From Sphingobacteriales bacterium (lineage in GTDB: Bacteria > Bacteroidota > Bacteroidia > Chitinophagales > Chitinophagaceae), in contig CANJEF010000105.1 of NCBI GenBank assembly GCA_947472965.1, positions 1 to 5,498 on the forward strand: a stretch of DNA of 5,498 nucleotides, given 5' to 3'. The position numbers and the translations under genes were made by a program. This document shows positions 1 through 5,498 of the stretch, in pieces (within the stretch, counting starts at the first letter, position 1; every line of letters starts with the position of its first letter). The notes under the pieces are model-generated. The model had not been told where the DNA came from, did no database searches, and saw only the letters and a list, made by a program, of their open reading frames with translations.

Positions 1-1367
1 CGCTTATCAAGATCACTGAACCATTCATTTAATTTCAACAAGTTCATGCCCGTTAACACAGAAATATCTTTCCCATCCACCTTGAACCAAAGGCTGTCTT
101 CTTTTAGTCGCGCGCCATTGCATTTGGAACAGGGTTTCATTGTCATGAATTTTTCTGCCCATTCGCGAATTGCATCACTTGAGCTTTCAGAAAACCAACG
201 CATGATCATTGAAGCTACCCCTTCATAAGCCTGTTTATTCTTATCGCTTTCATCGACTACTTCATCCGGCTCAATCAACAATCCATCTTCATTGCCAAAC
301 AAAACAAGGTTTATCATCTCCTGTGAAAGCTCTCCAATAGGCACTTTCAAGCTGAATTTCTTTTTCTTTGCAAGCTGCTCAATCATCTTATAGAAATAGG
401 CATCCCTTGATTCTCCCAGAGGAACAATTGCACCATCAGCTATAGACATTGTCTTATCTGGTATAATTGCAGCAAGGTCAAGCGCATGTTGTTCCCCCAT
501 GCCTTTACAAAGAGGACAAGCCCCATAGGGCGAGTTAAAAGAGAAGCTATTTGGAGAAGGTTCTTCATAAGACAAGCCAGTATCTGCACACATCAATTGC
601 TTACTGTATTGCAAAACCACATCCTTATCGTGATCGAGAATAAAGATGAGACCCTTTCCAATTTGAAGTGATTGTCTAACACTTTGTGCAATACGAATTT
701 TCATGTCGTCGGTTACAGCCAATCGATCAACCACTATTTCAATATCATGTACTTTGTAACGGTCCACTTGCATTTTTGCAACGAGGTCCTTCAATTCACC
801 ATCTACCCTTACTTTCACAAAACCTTTTTTCCTTACCTCTTCAAAGAGTTCCCTATAATGTCCTTTTCGCCCTCTTACCATTGGTGCAAGGATGGTTATT
901 TTTCTATTCTTTAATTTTTTAAAAAGGTCTGCAACAATTTCTTCATCAGTGAACTTGACCATTTTTTTTCCTGTATTTCTGGAGTAGGCATCTCCGGCCC
1001 TCGCAAAAAGCAAGCGTAAAAAATCATACACTTCAGTAACAGTTCCAACTGTTGAACGTGGATTTCGATTGGTGGTCTTTTGTTCAATTGATATAACTGG
1101 AGAGAGGCCAGTTATCTTATCAACGTCTGGCCTTTCCATCTCCCCCATGAATTGCCGCGCATAAGTTCCGAAGGTTTCCATATACCTTCGGTGTCCTTCA
1201 GCATAAATTGTATCAAATGCAAGAGAAGATTTTCCACTCCCACTTATTCCGGTTATGACCACCAATTTATTCTTGGGAATACTGATGTCAATATTTTTTA
1301 GGTTATGGGCTTTGGCTCCAATCACCTCAATCATTTCATTGTCTACCTGTTTATTAGTTCCCTTCAT
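1..1367 (-). CDS. uvrA: UvrABC excinuclease subunit A, N-terminal part (C-terminus off the left edge)
   Basis: UvrA is the ABC-type ATPase that, with UvrB, scans DNA for bulky lesions in cytoplasmic nucleotide excision repair. I translated the minus strand by hand from the ATG at 1367-1365: 455 full codons are open to the window edge, about half of a usual UvrA (roughly 940 residues). Seen: the N-terminal 'AHNLKN' motif (residues 20-25), Walker A GISGSGKSS (40-48), the 'SIEQK' Q-loop (93-97), 'NPRSTVGT' (102-109), a UvrB-binding-type insert around 'GRKGHYRELFEEV' (166-178), and a zinc module with C260, C284 and C287. A further CxxC lies at C413/C416. The insert argues for canonical UvrA rather than the shorter UvrA2 type. 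The second ABC half and the LSGGE signatures lie outside the window. M12 (1334-1332) is an alternative start, nearer to where E. coli UvrA begins. The gene is divergent from metX. No frameshift was seen. Confidence 0.96.
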   Translation of the reverse strand, partial: MKGTNKQVDNEMIEVIGAKAHNLKNIDISIPKNKLVVITGISGSGKSSLAFDTIYAEGHRRYMETFGTYARQFMGEMERPDVDKITGLSPVISIEQKTTNRNPRSTVGTVTEVYDFLRLLFARAGDAYSRNTGKKMVKFTDEEIVADLFKKLKNRKITILAPMVRGRKGHYRELFEEVRKKGFVKVRVDGELKDLVAKMQVDRYKVHDIEIVVDRLAVTDDMKIRIAQSVRQSLQIGKGLIFILDHDKDVVLQYSKQLMCADTGLSYEEPSPNSFSFNSPYGACPLCKGMGEQHALDLAAIIPDKTMSIADGAIVPLGESRDAYFYKMIEQLAKKKKFSLKVPIGELSQEMINLVLFGNEDGLLIEPDEVVDESDKNKQAYEGVASMIMRWFSESSSDAIREWAEKFMTMKPCSKCNGARLKEDSLWFKVDGKDISVLTGMNLLKLNEWFSDLDK

Positions 1368-1405
1368 AACCCTTGAATAACGGTATATCTTTTGGAATAC
1401 CCTTG

Positions 1406-1438
1406 CAAATTTAACCATCAAACACCGATTCGGTTCAA
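1406..1438 (-). promoter_or_regulatory. probable uvrA promoter, Bacteroidota type
   Basis: Read on the minus strand, 1413-1406 is TAAATTTG, a full match to the Bacteroidota -7 box TAnnTTTG. The -33 side is weak: the best candidate is TTGA at 1438-1435, 21 bases away instead of about 19. Transcription would start near 1399, giving an untranslated leader of about 30 bases before the uvrA ATG at 1367. No SOS (LexA) box was recognised here. The call rests mainly on the -7 box and its position. Confidence 0.45.
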
Positions 1439-1462
1439 CTAATTGATTTAAAGCATGATTCA

Positions 1463-1493
1463 TTTGAAGATTTGAAATATTTTCTTAATTTTG
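1463..1493 (+). promoter_or_regulatory. consensus Bacteroidota promoter of the metX-hom operon
   Basis: TTTG at 1463-1466 and TAATTTTG at 1486-1493 are separated by exactly 19 bases. This is a full match to the TTTG-N19-TAnnTTTG promoter described for the primary sigma factor of Bacteroidota. The expected start of transcription is about 1498-1500, just before the riboswitch at 1512, so the whole aptamer is transcribed in a leader of about 215 bases. It lies back to back with the proposed uvrA promoter, about 25 bases apart. Confidence 0.85.
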
Positions 1494-1511
1494 CGGCAGT
1501 TCTTTCGTAAT

Positions 1512-1624
1512 CTTATCTAGAAAGGCAGAGGGAATTGGCCCTGTGAAGCCTTGACAACCTGTTACCAGCATTGGTAATAAGGTGTCAAATCCAGCCCGGA
1601 TTTATATTTTTCGGGACAGATAAG
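1512..1624 (+). promoter_or_regulatory. SAM-I (S-box) riboswitch aptamer
   Basis: This RNA element binds S-adenosylmethionine and controls methionine genes in cis. The conserved S-box core is readable: AGAAAGGCAGAGGG (1519-1532), TGGCCCTGTGAAGCC (1536-1550), CAACC (1555-1559) and AAGGTGTCAAATCC (1579-1592). All four helices close. P1 is CTTATCT 1512-1518 with AGATAAG 1618-1624. P2 is AAGGC 1522-1526 with GCCTT 1548-1552, plus AGGG 1529-1532 with CCCT 1539-1542. P3 is ACCT 1557-1560 with AGGT 1580-1583, plus TTACC 1562-1566 with GGTAA 1573-1577. P4 is CCCG 1595-1598 with CGGG 1612-1615. The P2 loop (TTGG, 1535-1538) can form the expected pseudoknot with CCAG at 1591-1594. The downstream genes, metX and hom, are typical S-box targets. 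Confidence 0.97.
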
Positions 1625-1678
1625 TCAGATTCTTCGCTTGATTCTCTTTGTAAATCACAGTGTAAGCTCATCTGACTT
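1622..1678 (+). promoter_or_regulatory. antiterminator helix of the SAM riboswitch
   Basis: AAGTCAGAT at 1622-1630 is a perfect 9-base complement of ATCTGACTT at 1670-1678. GCTT 1636-1639 with AAGC 1664-1667 could lengthen the helix inward. The 5' strand reuses bases 1622-1624 of P1, and the 3' strand takes bases 1670-1674 of the terminator stem, so this helix cannot coexist fully with P1 or with the terminator. Inference: it forms when SAM is low and lets transcription continue into metX. Confidence 0.85.
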
Positions 1679-1692
1679 CAGGTGGGCTTTTT
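1664..1692 (+). terminator. SAM-controlled intrinsic terminator before metX
   Basis: AAGCTCATCTG (1664-1674) pairs with CAGGTGGGCTT (1679-1689) as an 11-bp stem with two G-U pairs and a four-base loop (ACTT). The closing bases run into five T residues (1688-1692). It ends 22 bases before the metX start codon. Its 5' arm overlaps the antiterminator strand at 1670-1678, which makes it the off state of the riboswitch. Confidence 0.87.
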
Positions 1693-1714
1693 GATTATAC
1701 GGAAGTGAAGAAAA

Positions 1715-2731
1715 ATGAACTCAGTAACAAATACATATCAAGTTGATGGAGCATTCCAATTGGAATCTGGAAGACAGATCCACGGTTTGCATTTATCATA
1801 TACTTCAATTGGTGAGCTCTCTGCAAACAAGGATAATGTTGTTTGGATTTTTCAGGCCATGACCGCCAATAGCAATCCGGCTGAATGGTGGCCGGGAATG
1901 GTTGGAGAAGGAAAATTCTTTGATCCTACGCGATTTTTTATCATTTGTGTGAACATGCCAGGAAGTTGTTATGGCAGCACCGGTCCGTTGGATATCAATC
2001 CTGAAACCGGAAAACCATTTTACAAAACTTTTCCCTTTTTCACATCGGTTGACATGGCAAGGTCATTTCAACTACTAAGAAAAGATCTTGGCATTGAAAG
2101 AATTTACATAGGCATTGGAGGCTCGATGGGAGGGCAACAACTCTTGGCATGGGCCTGCCTGGAGCCCTCACTTTTTGAATACATCGTTCCTATTGCAACC
2201 AATGCATTCCATTCCCCATGGGGAAAGGCCTTCAATGCCTCACAAAGGATGTGCATTGAAACAGACCCAACATGGAACCAAGATGGTCAGAATGCAGGAA
2301 AGGAGGGCTTGAAAGTAGCAAGGTCTATTGCACTCATTAGCTACCGACATTATGAAACCTATGGAAGCACTCAACAAGATGAAAAAGAGGACTTTGAAAA
2401 TTATAAGAGCGAATCATATCAACGATATCAAGGTGAAAAATTAGCTAAGCGGTTTAATGCATATAGTTATTATATACTTACCAAGAGCATGGATGCCCAT
2501 CACCTCGGCAGGGGCAATATCGACGCATCGGAATTGCTGGGAAATATTCAATCAAAGGCGATGGTAATAGGAATCTCTTCTGATCTGCTTTTTCCAATTG
2601 AAGAACAACGATTCATAGCCAGCCATCTCAAGTATTCAACAATTGAAATTATCGATTCCATGTTCGGACATGATGGATTCTTGTTGGAAGATGAAACCAT
2701 AACATCACTATTGAAAAAATTAACAACTTAA
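1715..2731 (+). CDS. metX: homoserine O-acetyltransferase
   Basis: MetX transfers an acetyl group from acetyl-CoA to homoserine, giving O-acetylhomoserine, the committed step to methionine, in the cytoplasm. The 338-residue protein is an alpha/beta hydrolase of near-normal family length. Seen: 'CYGSTGP' (85-91), the nucleophile elbow GGSMGG (135-140) with S137, the acid D290 in 'SSDLLFP', and H319 in 'GHDGF', which complete the Ser-Asp-His triad. The motif usually written HALTG, near the oxyanion hole, reads QAMTA here (47-51). Some MetX-family proteins use succinyl-CoA, and the acyl donor cannot be settled from sequence by eye. The ATG at 1715 follows GGAAG (1701-1705) and an A-rich stretch (1711-1714), usual for this phylum. 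It is the first gene of the riboswitch-controlled transcript and is followed by hom after 11 bases. Confidence 0.95.
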   Translation: MNSVTNTYQVDGAFQLESGRQIHGLHLSYTSIGELSANKDNVVWIFQAMTANSNPAEWWPGMVGEGKFFDPTRFFIICVNMPGSCYGSTGPLDINPETGKPFYKTFPFFTSVDMARSFQLLRKDLGIERIYIGIGGSMGGQQLLAWACLEPSLFEYIVPIATNAFHSPWGKAFNASQRMCIETDPTWNQDGQNAGKEGLKVARSIALISYRHYETYGSTQQDEKEDFENYKSESYQRYQGEKLAKRFNAYSYYILTKSMDAHHLGRGNIDASELLGNIQSKAMVIGISSDLLFPIEEQRFIASHLKYSTIEIIDSMFGHDGFLLEDETITSLLKKLTT

Positions 2732-2742
2732 ATCATACCAAG

Positions 2743-4002
2743 ATGGGATCAGAAAAAAACCTGGTAATTGGATTATTCGGATTTGGAGTAGTTGGAGAAG
2801 GATTGTATAAAGTTTTGCAACAAACCCCTTCACTCAAGGCTACTATTAAAAAAGTTTGTATCAAAAATACAAACAAGAAGAGGAATGCACCGTTTGAACT
2901 TTTTACATCTAACATGGACGATATCTTAAATGACCCCGAAATCAATGTGGTAGTTGAGGTTATCAATGATAGCCAAGTTGGATATGAAATTGTAACCACT
3001 GCTTTAAAGAACGGAAAGGATGTGGTGAGTGCCAGCAAAAAAATGCTTTCAGAAAATTTACCTGAGTTAATTGAGCTTCAAAATCAAACAGGAAGGTCCT
3101 TGCTCTATGAGGCATCATGCTGCGCCTCTATTCCTGTAATAAGAAACCTCGAAGAATATTATGACAATGATTTGTTGCATGCAATCAAGGCAATTGTGAA
3201 CGGATCAACCAATTTTATTCTTACGAAAATGTTTGATGAAGGCCTTGGCTTTAAAGAAGCCTTGCTCTTGGCACAACAACTTGGCTTTGCAGAATCAGAC
3301 CCCAAACTTGATATTGAAGGATTTGATGCAGCCAATAAATGGGTATTACTGCTAACACATAGTTACGGCATCAGCACTACGATTGAAAAACTGCTTTTCA
3401 ATGGTATCACCAATATCAACAAGGAAGATGCAAATTTTGCATTGTCACGCAACCAATCCATCAAGCTTGTTGCACAGGCAAAAAAACTCAAGAATGGGAA
3501 AGTGGCCACATTTCTCTTGCCGCAATTTATTGAGCACGATGATCAGCTTTATTATGTGAAAAACGAATACAATGGAGTGGTGATTGAAAGTGGCTTTTCA
3601 GACAAACAGTTTTTCTACGGAAAAGGTGCAGGTAGTTTTCCTACTGCCTCTGCTGTATTGAGTGATATAGCAGCGCTTCGCTATGGGTATAAGTATGAAT
3701 ACAAAAAGATGAATCAGCATGCGCCTGCATCAATCTGCAATGATTACAATCTTAGGGTCTATGTAAGCTTTAAAGACTTTGCAGACATCCCAAAAGAGGA
3801 CTTCTCTACTATTGAGGAATGGCACTCCGGGAATGAAAGAAGTTACTTGATTGGAACAATTCCATACAATTCATTGATCTATCAAGATTGGTGGAAGACC
3901 AATGGAACTTCGATGGTGCTTATGCCAGACTGTATAGTTGAAGACATGGAACTGCAGGAATTAAAAAAAATGAGTTTGTCTCTTGCGGGGCTGGAAATAT
4001 AA
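2743..4002 (+). CDS. hom: homoserine dehydrogenase
   Basis: Hom reduces L-aspartate 4-semialdehyde to L-homoserine with NAD(P)H, feeding the threonine and methionine branches. The 419-residue protein begins with a Rossmann fold: GFGVVG (13-18). Further motifs are 'VVSASKK' (94-100, with K99 at the usual VTANK lysine), 'NGSTNFILTKM' (153-163), and 'ESDPKLDIEGFDAANK' (184-199) carrying the catalytic pair D195 and K199. 'GKGAGSFPTASAVLSD' (293-308) is the conserved late catalytic-domain motif. The tail (about 335-419) sits where an ACT regulatory domain is usual but is not a clear ACT by eye. It is a monofunctional enzyme with no aspartokinase part. The start is fixed by the glycine motif just downstream. 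The gene lies 11 bases after metX with no terminator between, so it shares the SAM riboswitch. Inference: this copy mainly serves methionine synthesis, if another homoserine dehydrogenase exists in the genome. Confidence 0.95.
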   Translation: MGSEKNLVIGLFGFGVVGEGLYKVLQQTPSLKATIKKVCIKNTNKKRNAPFELFTSNMDDILNDPEINVVVEVINDSQVGYEIVTTALKNGKDVVSASKKMLSENLPELIELQNQTGRSLLYEASCCASIPVIRNLEEYYDNDLLHAIKAIVNGSTNFILTKMFDEGLGFKEALLLAQQLGFAESDPKLDIEGFDAANKWVLLLTHSYGISTTIEKLLFNGITNINKEDANFALSRNQSIKLVAQAKKLKNGKVATFLLPQFIEHDDQLYYVKNEYNGVVIESGFSDKQFFYGKGAGSFPTASAVLSDIAALRYGYKYEYKKMNQHAPASICNDYNLRVYVSFKDFADIPKEDFSTIEEWHSGNERSYLIGTIPYNSLIYQDWWKTNGTSMVLMPDCIVEDMELQELKKMSLSLAGLEI

Positions 4003-4021
4003 GTCCAGATAATTGAATTTA

Positions 4022-4059
4022 AAAAGAGCGGGGTATGCAATTGCATACCCCGCTCTTTT
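4022..4059. terminator. bidirectional intrinsic terminator, perfect 38-bp palindrome
   Basis: Bases 4022-4040 are the exact reverse complement of 4041-4059. The GC-rich core is GAGCGGGGTATGC, with AATT at the centre able to form the loop. The arms start with A residues and end with TTTT, so on either strand the hairpin is followed by a U-run. It lies 19 bases after the hom stop and 23 bases before the stop of the convergent propeller gene, so it can end transcription from both sides. Confidence 0.93.
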
Positions 4060-4082
4060 ATTTTAAAAACAAGATGTATTTG

Positions 4083-5498
4083 TTACTCAGGCAACATCAC
4101 ATGATCAACCTTCAACGTTTTTACCAGCTCATTCAATCCGGCAACATCTGTTTTCATTAATGTTTCCATCTCATTCCAATATTTTACCCATTCCTGGTGT
4201 AACTCTGTGTAACGCGCCACCTGACCATCTGTTACATATGGAATTGTATTGCTCGCTTCCCCATGCACAAAAATAAAATTAGCACTGAGTTTGTTTACAA
4301 AATTAATAACATCATCATAAGACTGGCTCTTGGGCTGAATCAACTGCTCCTCCCATTTACCTAGCTTATCAATAATTGATTTTGCTTTTTTCACCAACTC
4401 GCCTTTAGACTGATCAGCTTCAACTAAACTAACTAAACTCTGTATTTGCTTAGCGAGATTCCGCATCCGTACTACTGCAACATGAATATCGGTAACATCT
4501 TTCTCCAACTTTTGAAGCAACTCGTCTTGCTTTGAGTAATCGGCTGAAGTATACTTAAGCCTTGGATCTGCATTCAATACAAATGGAACTGATTGCGGTT
4601 TACCATCGATATCCATCACAATTGTGTAGTTTCCTGGCACAATTTTTCCACCATTATAGTTTCCCTCAATGTATACATTGTCAATGGTTGGCATGTCCAT
4701 TCTGCGAAGATCCCAAGCAAACCGATTTAATCCTTTCTTGACGGTAAGAGTTGGCTCATTCTGGATACTGTTGTTACTTGTCTTTTTCTCTGGAGCCTTG
4801 TTGCTGAAGCTGCGAATCACTTCACCTGAAGAATTTTTTATTAAAAGCTTCAAGGATTTGATAGAGTCAGCCTGGTCATTCAGGTGATAATAAATAACAG
4901 CCCCTGTAGAAGGGTTTGCAGCAGTTGTTATTGGATTTGATATTTCAGTAATGTTATTAGCATCAAACATACTGTATCCAGAAACGCGGTATGAATTGAC
5001 AACAGGAATTATACTATTGCCAGAAGCCTGATCAGGATTATAGTTTCTAATTGGCTGAAGGTCATCCAACACCCAAAAAGCCCTTCCTTGCGTTGCTGCA
5101 ATCAAGTTGCCTTTATGCAACCTAAGATCAGTTAAAGGAACAACTGGCAAGTTCAATTGCAGGTTTTTCCAATTAGCCCCATCATCATAAGAAATATACA
5201 ATCCTGTTTCCGTCCCAGCATACAGCAAACCTTTTCGCTGTTCATCTTCTCTTACCACCTTTGTGAAGGCACCGTAAGGAATTCCATTAACAATTTTAGT
5301 CCATGTTTTACCATAGTCACTTGACTTATAAATAAAGGGAGTAAAATCGTTGAACTTATATTTATTGGCTGCGATATAAACCACGGCTGAATTGTGTGGC
5401 GAAACCTCAATGGCATTGATTAATGCCTCCCCAAGATCCTTGGGTGTGATGTTTGTCCATTCTTTGCCGCCATTTTTTGTAACGTATACCAATCCATC
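4083..5498 (-). CDS. BNR/VPS10-type beta-propeller (sortilin-like, 'glycosyl hydrolase') protein, C-terminal part
   Basis: The reading frame is open to the right edge (471 codons visible, starting D-G-L-V-Y). The TTG at 5492-5490 is internal, not a start. Three Asp-box repeats of propeller blades are seen: TKNGGKEW (7-14), SSDYGKTW (59-66) and SYDDGANW (103-110). They are followed by 'GRAFWVLDD' (138-146), then by a beta-rich region with '[12 protein letters not shown]' (257-268) and '[13 protein letters not shown]' (287-299). A helical, Lys/Glu-rich tail with coiled-coil character covers about 320-465. This order fits the roughly 1000-residue exported VPS10/BNR proteins common in Bacteroidota, often labelled glycosyl hydrolase without proof of activity. 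A signal peptide would be in the missing N-terminus. No type IX secretion sorting domain is seen at the C-terminus. The true role is unknown: it could be sugar or protein binding, or a hydrolase. The gene is convergent with hom and unlikely to be linked in function. Confidence 0.85.
   Translation of the reverse strand, partial: DGLVYVTKNGGKEWTNITPKDLGEALINAIEVSPHNSAVVYIAANKYKFNDFTPFIYKSSDYGKTWTKIVNGIPYGAFTKVVREDEQRKGLLYAGTETGLYISYDDGANWKNLQLNLPVVPLTDLRLHKGNLIAATQGRAFWVLDDLQPIRNYNPDQASGNSIIPVVNSYRVSGYSMFDANNITEISNPITTAANPSTGAVIYYHLNDQADSIKSLKLLIKNSSGEVIRSFSNKAPEKKTSNNSIQNEPTLTVKKGLNRFAWDLRRMDMPTIDNVYIEGNYNGGKIVPGNYTIVMDIDGKPQSVPFVLNADPRLKYTSADYSKQDELLQKLEKDVTDIHVAVVRMRNLAKQIQSLVSLVEADQSKGELVKKAKSIIDKLGKWEEQLIQPKSQSYDDVINFVNKLSANFIFVHGEASNTIPYVTDGQVARYTELHQEWVKYWNEMETLMKTDVAGLNELVKTLKVDHVMLPE

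Noticed and set aside
46..228. Plus-strand 60-codon open frame near the left edge
   Set aside because: It is antisense to the UvrA segment holding C413/C416, and its product resembles nothing known.
486..922. Plus-strand open frames of 60-80 codons inside the uvrA region
   Set aside because: They lie opposite the clearly conserved UvrA frame, overlap each other, and have no recognisable protein features; they are shadows of uvrA.
1512..1624. Another riboswitch class (SAM-II/SAM-V, cobalamin or TPP)
   Set aside because: The four-helix layout with conserved AGAGGG, TGAAGCC, CAACC and AAGGTG(N)CAA segments is specific to SAM-I.
2733..3038. Minus-strand 101-codon open frame under the start of hom
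   Set aside because: It overlaps the conserved Rossmann domain of hom on the opposite strand; its hydrophobic product reflects antisense codon bias, not a membrane protein.
5490..5492. TTG as the start codon of the propeller gene
   Set aside because: The frame stays open to the edge (GAT GGA before it), and the fragment begins in the middle of an Asp-box blade, so the real start lies outside the window.
1..5498. A new defence, mobile or biosynthetic system
   Set aside because: All coding sequence belongs to known families, and I found no transposase, integrase, long repeats, toxin-antitoxin pair or CRISPR-like array on either strand.

Overview
The window looks like chromosomal DNA of a member of the Bacteroidota. 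The promoter in front of the methionine operon matches that phylum's TTTG-N19-TAnnTTTG consensus exactly. Start codons are preceded by A-rich stretches rather than strong Shine-Dalgarno sites, and the four proteins read like Bacteroidota versions of their families. The genus cannot be told from this sequence alone.

Layout. Positions 1-1367 (minus strand) hold the N-terminal 455 codons of uvrA, the damage-sensing ATPase of nucleotide excision repair; the rest lies beyond the left edge. Positions 1368-1714 are a divergent regulatory region. It holds a probable uvrA promoter, a consensus promoter facing right, a complete SAM-I (S-box) riboswitch at 1512-1624, and its expression platform: an antiterminator at 1622-1678 and an intrinsic terminator at 1664-1692. 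Next come metX (1715-2731, homoserine O-acetyltransferase) and hom (2743-4002, homoserine dehydrogenase), 11 bases apart and evidently one transcript. A perfect 38-bp palindrome at 4022-4059 is the shared terminator between hom and the convergent gene to its right. Positions 4083-5498 (minus strand) hold the C-terminal 471 codons of a large BNR/VPS10-type beta-propeller protein whose N-terminus lies beyond the right edge.

How it works together. Hom reduces aspartate semialdehyde to homoserine, and MetX acetylates homoserine, committing it to methionine. When SAM is plentiful, the riboswitch should stabilise its P1 helix, free the terminator and stop transcription before metX. When SAM is scarce, the antiterminator should form and both genes are read. 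The sulfhydrylase or cystathionine-route enzymes that use O-acetylhomoserine are not in the window. uvrA and the propeller gene have no visible functional link to the methionine operon.

I see no mobile element, CRISPR array, tRNA or rRNA gene, and no sign of a previously undescribed system. The most informative element is the riboswitch, whose switching helices can be read base by base.
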